Source: Diploptera punctata (taxonomy: Eukaryota > Arthropoda > Insecta > Blattodea > Blaberidae). Taken from it: a stretch of 64,000 bases of DNA. The stretch lies in contig JASPKZ010005707.1 of assembly GCA_030220185.1 (NCBI GenBank), forward strand, positions 186,001 to 250,000. Direction: 5' to 3'. Below, one piece after another: positions 10,938 through 20,518 of the stretch; positions within the stretch are counted from its first letter, which is position 1; each line of letters opens with the position of its first letter. Both the position numbers and the translations under genes were made by a program. The notes under the pieces are model-generated. The model was not told the origin of the DNA. It saw only the letters and a list, made by a program, of their open reading frames with translations, and made no database searches.

Positions 10938-11138
10938 TTAAGTATGCGGTTTCAGTTTGCGCTCACTGAATACACTTTCGTCCACAAGCTTTGATTTTCC
11001 GCAAATCAAATCGTTATTCCCTAGGAATTTAGCAACAGCTAGAGCTTGACTTTGAGCGTCGGTCCGGAAATTTGGAGATTTATTTTTAATCACTTTCAGT
11101 TTTTCACTTAATGAGAATGATACATACGTTTTAGCCAT
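10938..11138 (-). pseudogene. Possible N-terminal piece of a pogo/CENP-B-like transposase
   Basis: A 66-codon frame starting MAKTYVSFSLSEKLKVIKNK, then SQALAVAKFLGNND. The SLSEKLKVIK ... AVAKFLG pattern resembles the first helix-turn-helix of psq/CENP-B-like DNA-binding domains. Too short for a firm call. No downstream DDE domain is present. Confidence 0.35.
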
Positions 11139-11720
11139 CTTTATTCCTAAAATCGTTATTCCCTAGGAATTTAGCAACAGCTAGAGCTTGACTTTGGAGC
11201 GTCGGTCCGGAAATTTGGAGATTTATTTTTAATCACTTTCAGTTTTTCACTTAATGAGAATGATACATACGTTTTAGCCATCTTTATTCCGTAAAATCGT
11301 TATTCCCTAGGAATTTAGCAACAGCTAGAGCTTGACGTTGGAGCGTCGGTCCGGAAATTTGGAGATTTATTTTTAATCACTTTCAGTTTTTCACTTAATG
11401 AGAATGATACATACGTTTTAGCCATCTTTATTCCGTAAAATCGTTATTCCCTAGGAATTTAGCAACAGCTAGAGCTTGACTTTGGAGCGTCGGTCCGGAA
11501 ATTTGGAGATTTATTTTCAATCACTTTCAGCTTTTCATTTAATGAGAATGATACACACGTTTTAGCCATCTTTATTCCGTAAAATCGTTATTCTCTAGGA
11601 ATTTAGGAACAGCTAGAGCTTGACTTTAGAGCTTTCGTTTGGAGATTTATCTTCAATCACTTTCAGTTTTACACTTAATGAGAATGATACATACGTTTTA
11701 GCCATCTTTATTCCGTAAAT
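11005..11720. repeat. Satellite-like tandem array, five units of about 144 bp
   Basis: Units begin near 11005, 11150, 11294, 11438 and 11582, each with tcgttattccctaggaattt, gagcttgac, and ttaatgagaatgatac. The last unit is shorter and more diverged. The first unit lacks one g present in units 2-4 (gactttgagc versus gactttggagc), so only it keeps the frame open. Confidence 0.9.
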
Positions 11721-11857
11721 TTACAATGCTACCTGTGAAATATTGGTCTCAGAACTTTCAAATAATTTAAAATTTTACAATGCAATGATTTTTACGGTTG
11801 TGGTCTAAGACACCCTGTATAAATAAGAATAATTCCTAATCTGTTAATGTTATACAG

Positions 11858-12227
11858 GGATCAGCAGAATACATCTCGACAAGTCCCAACACAGTTGGCT
11901 GCCTCTAAGTTGAAACACCATTTTCCAGTACCACTGATGGCGACCCGAATGAAAACAAGTGAAGAACTGAGTGTTGAGGGCCATGACTATATAGTAATGA
12001 TTTGGTTGGCAAATGCGGAACCTGACACACTTTACTGCACGCTGGAGGCCACTAATGTCACCTACAATACAAGATCTCTGATATATTCGGGGCCCATAGG
12101 ATCCTTAAGAGAATCCCAGATACCCAAGGACGTCTACGGGAGAGGGGATTGCCTCATAATAAACCCAGGTCTCTTGATTCAGTTGTCTCCTGAAGGAAGA
12201 TTTGATTTGAATGTGATCGTGCATTAA
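11858..12227 (+). CDS. Terminal exon of a SINA/SIAH-like protein
   Basis: An acceptor-like ttaatgttatacag precedes 11858. The frame runs open to TAA at 12225-12227. The encoded C-terminus has HDYIVMIWLANAEPDTLYCT, SLIYSGPIGSLRE and DCLIINPGLLIQLSPEGRFD followed by LNVIVH. This order (VxI, YxLE-like strand, RSI-like strand, DCLxxxxxxxxxL, GxxxLNVxI) resembles the substrate-binding TRAF-like half of seven-in-absentia E3 ubiquitin ligases. The RING and zinc-finger parts would be in upstream exons that I do not see. The in-frame ATG at 11847 is before the acceptor, so I do not use it as a start. Composition is higher in GC than the flanks. Confidence is moderate on family, high that it is coding. 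Confidence 0.6.
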
Positions 12228-12350
12228 TAGCCCTTTAACGCCGTTCTAATGTCTATATATTGTGAATCATTAGGTTTTGATATGTGCTTACACGTGATTT
12301 GTAGGTATTTTGTCTTTTATAAATATGTTTGTCAAGTGTTTATCGTATAA

Positions 12351-12356
12351 AATAAA
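12351..12356 (+). terminator. Poly(A) signal of the SINA-like gene
   Basis: AATAAA 124 bases after the stop codon, the expected place for 3' end formation. Confidence 0.6.
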
Positions 12357-12424
12357 AGCTGTTAATGTTTTCAGCGGGAAAATGTTTAACATCCGAGTTA
12401 TTTTAATTACTATTAAACATTTTT

Positions 12425-12956
12425 GTTATATATATATATATATATATATACTAGAAGTCCCGGCCACGCGTTGCTGTGGCTAAGGTATACGTTAAAAAGA
12501 TTTAATTAAGTTGCTGTCTCTCAGCCAGATTACTTAAAACTAATACTTACACACGAAATTAATATTATTTAAAATAGAATAAACACTGAACACACTTAAA
12601 TTATGAAATAATCAATATTTGTAATTCAATTGAAATTTGCGGTTGCAACAAAAAGCACAGCCATCTAGTCTCTCTTTGTTAAATAATAAACCAATTACCT
12701 TACCAAATAACCTTATAACGCCATCTGTTAGTTTCGTATGGAACTCACAGATAATTACACCGCCATCTGTTAGAATCGTATGCAACTCACAGATAATTAT
12801 AACTCTTTGTTAAATAATAAAAAAATAATGCGACTATAAATTTAGTTATAAACTACCCTAAGTCTCATGTTGGATCAAACTGCACACAGTGTGCAAAATT
12901 TTATTAAAATCGGTTCAGTAGTTTAGGATCCCATCGCGGACAAACAACGTGACACG

Positions 12957-13019
<63 letters not shown>

Positions 13020-13022
13020 ATA
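12425..13022 (+). mobile_element. RTE-like non-autonomous retroelement between (TA)n tracts
   Basis: 5' part ccggccacgcgttgctgtgg and 3' part attaaaatcggttcagtagt then acaaacaacgtgacac, a layout common to RTE-type 3' ends. Two internal near-repeats (cgccatctgttag at 12720 and 12762). Bounded by (TA)n at 12427-12450 and 12962-13022. No coding frame. Confidence 0.6.
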
Positions 13023-13083
13023 TACCTCTTGTGTGAATTGAGAATACTACATATATAAGAAAAATGTATGTTTGTGTTGGAAT

Positions 13084-13156
13084 ACTTGGGTAGCTCAGGT
13101 CGTTAGAGCGCTAAACGTGCAGAGTTTAGAGACTCGGGTTCAAATCCCGACATTCA
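13084..13156 (+). tRNA. tRNA-like head, GCA (Cys) anticodon if folded conventionally
   Basis: D arm gctcaggtcgttagagc, anticodon stem ctaaac/gtttag around loop gtgcaga, T arm ctcgggttcaaatcccga. The anticodon stem has six pairs. The acceptor is poor because the 3' strand is shortened compared with the copy at 13373. Probably a repeat component rather than a functional tRNA. Confidence 0.45.
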
Positions 13157-13372
13157 TTTTTCTTTTCATATCATATTTGCCTTCATTGCCAAATGTCAAA
13201 AATATAGTTACAACATCTAAATAAACAAGCGTCACTGCTATAAAGTAAATATTCTCTTGAAACATTTGCTTTTATGTTGGCCACTAGATGTCAGTCGGAA
13301 CGATTTTCCGCTACTTCTTGTGTGAATTGAGATTACTATATATATAAGAAAAATGTATGTTTGTGTTGGAAT

Positions 13373-13447
13373 ACTTGGGTAGCTCAGATCGTTAGAGCGC
13401 TAAACATACAGAGTTTAGAGACTCGGATTCAAATCCTGACTCAAGCA
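13373..13447 (+). tRNA. tRNA-like head, second unit
   Basis: As for 13084 with loop atacaga and a fuller acceptor strand (acttggg ... ctcaagc). Two T-stem mismatches versus the first unit (gattcaaatcctg). Confidence 0.4.
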
Positions 13448-13589
13448 TTCATTTTTCTTTTCATATATATAATGAAAATAAAAGTTAATGCTGAACCGGG
13501 AATTGAAACGAGATTTCAACCTCTAAACGTTGGTGTGCTCCGTTCTTCTCCACTCAGGCATTCCAGCACATTTATATTTCTTCCTTATA

Positions 13590-13659
13590 CATGCATTATT
13601 TGTGTTGGTTCAATGGAAGAGAAGGCCTTATGGCCTTAACTCTGCCAGAATAAATAAAA

Positions 13660-13698
<39 letters not shown>
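13590..13698 (+). mobile_element. LINE group E 3' tail fragment
   Basis: ggccttatggccttaactct followed by gccagaataaataaaac and (ATT)n. The same tail ends the copies at 31.7, 37.6 and 46.9 kb. Confidence 0.75.
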
Positions 13699-13699
<1 letters not shown>

Positions 13700-13700
13700 G

Positions 13701-13968
13701 TCCACCGCTGTGGTCTAGAGGTAGCGTGCTGCCTTGTCACGCAGCCGGCTCGGGATCGATCCCCCGTCGGGGCAGTTTTTCTGGGTGAGCTTTTTATCGG
13801 GGTTTTTCCTCACCTGTAAGATAAATGTCAGGAAAACGTTAAGGCCCAAACGGTCTCCGAAATCATATGGCCATCGTCGTCATCCTTCTCATTATCATCA
13901 TCATAATCATCGTCCTTTCTGGTCCCCCAGGTTGGGGGTTATAACGATGGGCCAGCTCTCCGTGTTAT

Positions 13969-14000
<32 letters not shown>
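13701..14000 (+). mobile_element. tRNA-derived SINE, poly(A)-tailed variant
   Basis: The head has RNA polymerase III box A (tggtctagagg, 13711-13721) and a box B-like ggatcgatccc (13753-13763). The body includes tttttctgggtgag and aaatcatatggccatc. The tail differs from other copies (ggtcccccaggttggggg) and ends in about 30 A residues. Confidence 0.9.
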
Positions 14001-14002
<2 letters not shown>

Positions 14003-14029
14003 ATGCTAAAAGAGAACCAACGTGATTTA

Positions 14030-14613
14030 TTTTCAATATTGCATTATTATATTAGCATAATTTTTAATAATCGCCTTAATTCAATAATCACTAGAAATAT
14101 TATAATGCGAGATTGGCAATTGGTTTTTACAGAATCGAGGAAAATGTTTAAAAACCGATGGATAGCTATTTTTTTAATTCCCAGGATTCTGTAAAACACT
14201 TCAGAAATGTGCGTTGTACATTATTTTTTGCGCGATGGTGTTTTCAAAACAATAAATAATAGTAAAATAACATCTTTATTGGGAAATATTTGAGTTCATT
14301 ATAAACAATTGACTAACGTTAACAGTGTGGGCAATGTTTATTAGTTGAAACAAAAGGACGCCGTGAGAGCAAAATTGGTGACAAAATGGCTGCAAGTACG
14401 TATTTATTGTTTTATTGTTTCAGATAAAGTTCATTTCATTTAAAATGCAACGATTTGTTTCGTTAATGTATATTTACACTAACTTTTGGATATTTTTTGT
14501 AAATACAATGTACGTAGTATACATAGAGGGCACTGATTTACTTCCCACATGCGTGTTTGTAATATGTAATATTACAGTATAGTTATTTTATTACAATATA
14601 GTTATTTAGGTTG
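14030..14613 (+). repeat. Interspersed repeat R2, left part
   Basis: Matches 41218-41830 over its length (gcgttgtacattattttttg, ttgactaacgttaaca). It is cut by the LINE at 14614-15939 and resumes at 15946. Non-coding. Confidence 0.8.
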
Positions 14614-15939
14614 CAACAACTACAGGGATATCTTATTACTGTCAACTTCGTACAAAATTCTAACAAAATATATTAGTAAGCAGACTTACTCCCTATATGA
14701 TGACATTTTAGGAGATCGTCAATGTGCATTTAGAAGAAACAGGTCTACAACAGATCAGATTTTTAGTATAAGACACATTTTAGAAATGAAATGGGAATAT
14801 AATGGTACTGTACATCAACTATACGTAGACTTCAAAAAAGCATATGATTCAATTAAGAGGGAGAAGTTATATAGTATCCTGCTGGAGTTCGGAATTCCTA
14901 AAAAGTTAGTTAGACTTATACGAATGTGTCTAAATGGCACAAAGAGTAAGGTACGTATAGGCAAACAGTTTTCGGACACATTTGAAATCCAGAATGGGTT
15001 GAAGCAAGGAGATGCACTATCTCCTCTACTATTTAATTTTGTACTAGAGCATGCCATTAAGTCTTTAGAGAATGAGGAAGGCTTACAACTCAATGGTATT
15101 AATAAGCTGTTAGTTTATGCTGATGATGTAGTATTGTTGGCCGATAGCGAGGAGATACTAAAGGACAACACGCACACACTATTGAGTAACACTAAGAAAT
15201 TAGGACTGGAAGTAAATATCAATAAAAATAAATATATGGTCACACGTAGAAATTCATTAAATAATGGAAATGGACAGCTAATGACAAATGAGGGAAATTT
15301 TGAGGAAGTGGCTGAATTCTAATACCTAGGAACAATAATCACAAATAGGAATGAGATGCACAAAGAAATTAAACATAGGCTCAATTCTGGAAATGCATGC
15401 TATTATGCATTGCAGAGTTTTGATGTCCCAACTCCTTTCAAAAAACGTTAAACTGAAAATATATAAAACTATTATTCTACCAGTTATATTATATGGATGC
15501 GAAATATGGACTCTTACTTTAAGGGAGGAAAGGAGATTACAAGTATTTGAGAATAAAGTTCTTAGGATAATTTTGGACCAAAGAGAGATGAACAGACAGG
15601 TGAATGGAGAAGACTACATAACAATGAACTGCATGGTCTTTATAGGAATCCAGATATAATAAGAACAGTTAAGTCTCGTAGACTGCGATGGGCAGGACAT
15701 GTTGCACGTATGGGGAATGAAAGACTTGCATGGAAGCTTGTTGTAGGAAAGCCAGAGGGAAAACGGCCAGTTGGTAGACCAAGAATGAGGTGGGAGAATA
15801 ACATTAACTGTGATTTGAGGGAAGTAGATTATACGGGGATTGATTGGAAAGCATTAGCTCAGGATAGGGATGTACGGAGAGTTTATTTCCGCGTGGCCAT
15901 GAAGCTACAGGTTCGATAGTGCCAGTGAGTAACTAAGTA
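14614..15939 (+). mobile_element. LINE group A with RT domain, inserted in R2
   Basis: Flanked by a short duplication aggttg (14608-14613, 15940-15945). The protein reads from NNYRDILLLSTSYKI through LYVDFKKAYDSI, GLKQGDALSPLLFNF and the catalytic VYADDVVLLAD, then the family's C-terminal blocks, with a stop and frameshifts after 15322. The 5' end lacks the endonuclease, so it is truncated. It would copy its own RNA into DNA at a nicked target if complete. Confidence 0.92.
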
Positions 15940-15945
15940 AGGTTG

Positions 15946-16070
15946 GCAATCCCGAAATTTAAGAAGTTGAACTTTGAATCAAGGTCGCCATTCTTGTTAG
16001 TACGACAAAACGAACTGCCGCACAAAAAGATATCATTGTTACTACAACACCACATTAGGACCAGCAGCAT
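15946..16070 (+). repeat. Interspersed repeat R2, right part
   Basis: Continues R2 after the LINE (gcaatcccgaaatttaagaa, cf. gcaaccctgaaatgtaggaa at 41742). Confidence 0.75.
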
Positions 16071-16074
16071 CAAC

Positions 16075-16190
16075 CATCATACTAGATATTATAGCGAAGA
16101 AGGACTTGCTGAAGATGGGACGTATGTTCTGAAAGGCCTACTGGCATAAAGATTACATATTTTATAAGTTGAGGACGACGGATTTTACCT
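16075..16190 (+). mobile_element. PLE group B solo unit
   Basis: Contains the hammerhead-like core 16109-16138 and the shared flank agttgaggacgacgg at 16156-16172. Not inverted here. Confidence 0.5.
16109..16138 (+). ncRNA. Hammerhead-like core in PLE-B
   Basis: CTGAAGA intact, then a weak stem II (gggac...gttct) and GAAA. The best-preserved CUGANGA among the group B units. Confidence 0.35.
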
Positions 16191-16239
16191 AAGAAGGTAT
16201 ATTTTAACTTATTTTATTTTATGACTCTCCACCTCAACG

Positions 16240-16715
16240 GTTTTAACAATGAATTTTATTAGTATTGATAAGTATAGCTAAGAGAGAAAATAAAATAAGG
16301 ATCTATAATAAAATTAAAAAAGAAACGAAGATAAAAATGTATAATGTTATGGCGGTTCCCACAATATTGTATGGATGTGAAACTTGGGCTCCAGTGAAAA
16401 AACAGAAGGATAGAATACAGACGGCGGAGATGAGGTTCCTAAGACAAGTAAAAGGATGTACAAGACCTGATAGAATAAGAAATGAGGATATAAGAGAAGA
16501 ATTGAAAGTACAGGCTTTATTGGATAAGGTCAGGAATTACAGACAGAAATGGATTGATCACATGGATGGAATGAGTAAGGAGAGATATCCATTGTTAGCA
16601 AGAAATTATCAAGCAAGAGGAAGACGTGATGTTGGAAGACCTAGAAGACGTTGGGCTGATGCATTATGAAGTCGGAACGGGCAATTGCCTAATTCCTGGA
16701 GTGATGATGGTGATG
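16240..16715 (+). mobile_element. LINE group B fragment
   Basis: Encodes MYNVMAVPTILYGCETWAPV, AEMRFLRQVKGCTRPDRIRN and GRRDVGRPRRRWADAL-stop, then a (GAT)n-like tail. Close to 3985-4640. Confidence 0.9.
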
Positions 16716-17079
16716 ATTTATAATAGAAAATGAATGGAAGAAGAAAGGGAAATAAATGTTTATACATTGTGGTACAATTAGTTAGTGAAAATGTAAACTG
16801 AATACAATAGACGAATCATGAGAAAGGTTATTTCGTAGAAAATATTACTTCATAGTAGATATTTTTTTAATGAGGCTTGGTCTCTGGCACAATTACGATG
16901 CCTCTATATTAATTTGCATTTTCGGACTGCAAACATGGCTACTACCTCACAAAGAAACGATAAATTTACCTCTAAACCCAGGCTGGAAAATTTCAATACT
17001 TAATGTAAATAGATCACATATTTTGGTATTAAAAGATTCCGGGCTATGAGACCGTGGTCTATAACTGGCGTTTCTTCCA

Positions 17080-17114
17080 GACGTTTCTCCCTCAACTGCG
17101 GAGGGCATCTTCAG
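17080..17114 (-). ncRNA. Hammerhead-like core, left arm of PLE-C hairpin
   Basis: CTGAAGA, stem II ccctc/gaggg, GAAACGTC on the minus strand. Confidence 0.45.
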
Positions 17115-17210
17115 TGGCGAGCGCTTCCAGCTGTTGTTTCCCTGTCGTAGACTCGCAGTCGAGTCTACGACAGGGAAACAACAGCTGGAAGCGCTCGCCA
17201 CTGAAGATGC

Positions 17211-17244
17211 CCTCCGCAGTTGAGGCAGAAACGTCTGGAAGAAA
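17211..17244 (+). ncRNA. Hammerhead-like core, right arm of PLE-C hairpin
   Basis: CTGAAGA, stem II ccctc with gaggc (one mismatch), GAAACGTC. Confidence 0.4.
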
Positions 17245-17710
17245 CGCCAGTTATAGACCACGGCCTCATAGCCCGGAATCTTTTATTACCATGATTACCG
17301 GCCGTGAAAGCCTGCATTCCACTAGATCACATATTACTTTTTAACATGAACATAATACAGTCCAATCGCTGTCTTTCGACGAGTTCGTTATATACAGGGT
17401 ATAATGAGACCAATTTTTATTGAAAAGTAGTATAATATGGTAAAATAGGTAATGACCTCATTTGAAACGAGTATGTGGGGTAGTCCGTAAACTGAGGTCT
17501 GGGTTCGATGTGCATGTAAGAGTGGCCTAGGATTGGAGTTGACATGGAAGTGAAGTGTTTCGCATGAACAACTTTGATGTCAGGAGTTATTTCGGTCCTC
17601 TGCTTCCTGCTGTTCTCGATAGTTACCCTGTGAACAAACAAATTAAAAATTACCTGACACCTTGTTATAGTTTCATTTCCTAGTTATTGATTGACGCTTT
17701 AACAATCTAA

Positions 17711-17711
17711 G

Positions 17712-17749
<38 letters not shown>

Positions 17750-17784
17750 ACTTCATTTGTAAATGTAAAAAAATTAGTAATAAA

Positions 17785-17822
<38 letters not shown>
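17711..17822. repeat. Compound microsatellite
   Basis: (TA)n at 17713-17742, then (CA)n(TA)n at 17785-17822. Confidence 0.95.
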
Positions 17823-17904
17823 CCATAATAATTCTGTCCGACGACAGGTCTTTCATTGCAATCATAGCATTTTCACACAGATAAATAAATAAATGAATAT
17901 ATAT

Positions 17905-18127
17905 GTATATATTTCCATTGGATGAGAAAATCAGAGAATATAGAGAGAAATGGTTTACACATGTGGAAAGAATGAATGTAACAAGATTAGCAAGATGAGG
18001 ATTCAACTACAAGCCAAGAGGTTCAAGGAATGTAGGAAGGCCCGTCAAAAGATGGACAGAAAACTGTGAGGCGGAACAGGCAATTTACCTAGCCCGTGAA
18101 GTGAAGAAGAAGAAGAAGAAGAAGAAG
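17905..18127 (+). mobile_element. LINE fragment (group B-like) 3' end
   Basis: gaaatggtttacacatgtgg (KWFTHVER-like) and gtaggaaggcccgtcaaaag (GRPVKRW-like), ending in (GAA)n. Confidence 0.65.
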
Positions 18128-18384
18128 CATTTTCATGCTATAGGTTTGCAGCTTTACTAGGAAATTATATGTGTGGTAGATTCCCATTACATTCCACACA
18201 CTGCTGAAAGATGGCGATGATAATGATGGCCGGATGATTTTCGGGGACCTACGTTTCCTGACATTTGTCTTACAAGTGAGGAAATCCCCGAAAAACCCCA
18301 ACCAAAAGCCTGTCCCGACCGGGAATCGAACCCGAACCCGCTGCCTGACAAGGCAACACACTACCTCGAGACCACAGCGGTGGA
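18128..18384 (-). mobile_element. tRNA-derived SINE, tail-B variant
   Basis: Head at the right end (ccaccgctgtggtct on the minus strand), tail B (gtagcttcccgttgc type) at the left. Arranged head-to-head with the next SINE. Confidence 0.8.
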
Positions 18385-18402
18385 CATATATATATTTATA
18401 TA

Positions 18403-18715
18403 TGTCACGCAGCGGGCCCGGGTTCGATCCCCGGTCGGGGCAGTTTTTCTGGGTGAGGTTTTTATCGGAGTTTTTCCTCACCTGTAAGACAAATGTCAGG
18501 AAAACTTTAAGGCCCAAACGGTCCCCGAAATCATATGGCCATCATCATCATCATGAACACCCTATCATTATCATCATCATCATCATCCTTCACAAGTGTG
18601 AAAAGCAACGGGAAGCTACCACACCTACACAATTCCTTAGTAAAGCTGCAAGCATAGCATGAAAATCTATGATTCCAGTGAAGGACCTGCCTTCGGGCAT
18701 AATTACTTTGGATGG
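18403..18715 (+). mobile_element. tRNA-derived SINE, tail-B variant, head truncated
   Basis: Starts in the head at tgtcacgcagcgggcccggg, with box B ggttcgatccc at 18420-18430, and ends with tail B at ggatgga. With the preceding copy it forms a large inverted pair. Confidence 0.85.
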
Positions 18716-18784
18716 ATATATAAATAAATAAATATATATATATATACATACATATTACATTGTAGATCGTCGCGGATTTAAATA

Positions 18785-18930
18785 TGATTAAGAAAGTTTT
18801 CTTGGGTTTTCTGCGTCATGGATTCATTAATGGCATGTAGCATCATGCCGAAACGTCGAAATCAATGGCCAGATGCCAATCTTGAATCCATGACGTGGAA
18901 ATCCCAATAAAACTTTCTTAATCATGTATA
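18785..18930. repeat. Foldback with a partial hammerhead-like 3' half
   Basis: Arms gattaagaaagttttcttgg / ccaataaaactttcttaatc and tcatggattca / ttgaatccatga. Inside, ggcatg/catgcc is followed by GAAACGTC, but the preceding CUGANGA is absent. Confidence 0.6.
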
Positions 18931-19008
18931 GTAATATGTTCTTGTGGAGTTCACAGATTCATTTTACTTCGATGCTGTAATATTGTCAAATGAGTAATGG
19001 TTAATATA

Positions 19009-19516
19009 CAGGGTGTCGCATTGAACCTTCCATATTTTAATTAATCATAACTAACAAAGTATGCGGAATTATGAAATGAGGCCGGTATTAAACGAAACAG
19101 AAACTCAATGAATTTTAATTGCCACACATTAATACACCTCTATATATGTGCGCCATTAGTATCACGAACAATATCAAGTCTATATTTGATTTCGTACCAC
19201 GTTCTGTCCAACATGTCCATTGGTACTGTTGCAATTGTGTCAAGGATACGGGTTCGTAAATCATGAAGATTTTGTACTGGAGTTGTAAACATACGGTCTT
19301 TTACATACCAGAAAACAGTTTGTGTTCGTTGCTGAGGAATCGCCATTTTGTTTTATGTCATTATTGTTCAACATGCGACAGATGAATTAACTGCAACAAT
19401 GAAAACAAAAATTCTTTGAGTTTCTCTTTCTTTTAATACCAACCTCATTTCATAATTCCGCACACTTTGAGAGTTATGATTAATTAAAATGTGGGAGGTT
19501 TGAATGGAACACGGTG
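19009..19516. mobile_element. Internally deleted mariner-type element, about 100-bp TIRs, TA target
   Basis: Ends cagggtgtcgcattgaacc / ...tggaacacggtg, TA on both sides. The long TIRs share ttaattaatcataact and cggaattatgaaatgagg. Keeps only the transposase C-terminus (19140-19346). Confidence 0.85.
19140..19346 (-). pseudogene. Transposase C-terminal fragment
   Basis: Encodes VFWYVKDRMFTTPVQNLHDL then RTWYEIKYRLDIVRDTNGAH. Matches the C-terminal part of the 5.9-kb transposase type (GYIKDRVYVPPLPQNLQE). Left over from internal deletion. Confidence 0.75.
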
Positions 19517-19747
19517 TATTCGTACCTAGCATTTGTCTTGATGATTAAAGAAAATCAAGGGAAAAAATAAAAGTTACTCAGGTTGCACGGCATCAGTTGG
19601 TATTAAAATGATTTTGTTCAACAGCAACAGTAGGTATAAGTGTTACCATTCAATTAAATATGAGGAAATTTAAAAATTAAATTGTACCTGTTGGTAGGTG
19701 CCGTCGTCCTCAACTTTGTTAAAATATTGTATATAAAATTAACTGGA

Positions 19748-19780
19748 GCGCTTTCGGAAGTTACCTTCCATCTTCTGCAG
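19748..19780 (-). ncRNA. Hammerhead-like core, PLE-B
   Basis: CAGAAGA, stem II ggaag/cttcc with loop gtaa, GAAA, then gcgctcc. U4 is changed to A. Confidence 0.35.
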
Positions 19781-19792
19781 GTTGAGTTTCCG

Positions 19793-20044
19793 CTACTCGT
19801 TGTTGTTATGTACGGTTATGTATACTCCAACTGTTTGTAGCAGCAACTGACTTGTTTTTGACTGGGGTGCGTTCTCATTCAGTAGTGGGGTGTTGTTTGT
19901 TTCCTTTATAATTTCGAGGTCTTCAAATATATTTACGCTAGCTGGAATGTTTTCTCGGTGGATTATCGTGAGAGTGTTTTCAATTGTGTTCATTCGATGA
20001 CCTGCGTTAATGAGATGTTTAGCATAGCTTGATTTATCACCCAA
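19793..20044 (-). pseudogene. C-terminus of a PLE GIY-YIG protein
   Basis: Encodes KSSYAKHLINAGHRMNTIEN and TLTIIHRE, typical of the region after the GIY-YIG core in Penelope-like proteins (S-x-A-x-H-L-x-x-x-G-H). Only the tail of the protein is present, with the natural stop at its end. Confidence 0.7.
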
Positions 20045-20119
20045 CGGGTATAATTTAATTTTTAACTTTCATCATATGACTACACCCCTACGTAACTTGA
20101 TATGAATTTTACTAGTATT

Positions 20120-20503
20120 TTCTTTTTCAAGTGCCCCAGATTTGTCTTTCGACATTCCTGGTTTCTCTCCTGGCATGGCGAACTTGTAACCCACTTCTGA
20201 GGTTGGGGCGCCTGGAAGGCGGGGTTACATTGCCCCGATGATATGATGGGCGATGATGATAATGGTGCGCCAGGAGAGTCCCTAATCCTAAGCTTAACCT
20301 AAGATAAATATGAATGATGATGATTGCGATGGCCATATGATTTCGGGGACCGTTTGGGCCTTAAAGTTTTCCTGACATTTGTCTTACAGGTGAGGAAAAA
20401 CCCCGATAAAAACTCACCCAGAAAAACTGTCCCGACCGGTGATCGAACCCGGGCCCGCAGCGTGACAAGGCAGCACGCTACCCCGAGACCACAGCGGTGG
20501 ACT
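20120..20503 (-). mobile_element. Full-length tRNA-derived SINE with 15-bp TSD
   Basis: Flanked by aattttactagtatt at 20105-20119 and 20504-20518. On the minus strand: head with boxes A and B, body, (atc)n, then tail A (ggattagggactctcctggc ... aggaatgtcgaaagaca). At 384 bp it defines the complete tail-A form. Confidence 0.92.
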
Positions 20504-20518
20504 AATTTTACTAGTATT

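Larger units (their letters stand above)
10668..11720 (-). mobile_element. Pogo/Tigger-like DNA transposon remnant expanded into satellite
   Basis: Its left end starts cagtaaatcttgctcaaagc, like the CAGTA... termini of pogo-type elements, and nearby cggaat / attccg blocks fit. The minus strand carries a short N-terminal transposase-like frame (10938-11138), whose coding start then recurs in tandem. Classification is tentative. Confidence 0.4.
13027..13470 (+). repeat. tRNA-headed repeat, 1.5 tandem units of about 289 bp
   Basis: The block cttgtgtgaattgaga(a/t)tact starts at 13027 and again near 13316. Each unit contains a tRNA-like head, then agcgtcactgctataaagt in the tail. A related tail lies inverted at 43720-43800. 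Confidence 0.75.
17023..17322. mobile_element. PLE group C long hairpin unit with 13-bp TSD
   Basis: A 300-bp near-perfect palindrome centred about 17159, arms about 125 bp. Flanked by tagatcacatatt at 17010-17022 and 17323-17335. Ends with tgaaagcctgcattcc, the inverse orientation of the 9.6-kb copy. Each arm has a hammerhead-like core. Confidence 0.85.
19690..20046 (-). mobile_element. PLE group B 3' part
   Basis: Coding end 19793-20044 followed by a terminal region with hammerhead-like core and the agttgaggacgac flank. Truncated at the right. Confidence 0.75.

Noticed and set aside
18785..18930. Complete hammerhead ribozyme
   Set aside because: It has stem II, GAAA and CGTC but the CUGANGA half is missing.
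20304..20503. Minus-strand frames such as FFLTCKTNVRKTLRPKRSPK
   Set aside because: They recur at every SINE copy because the SINE body happens to be open; not protein-coding.
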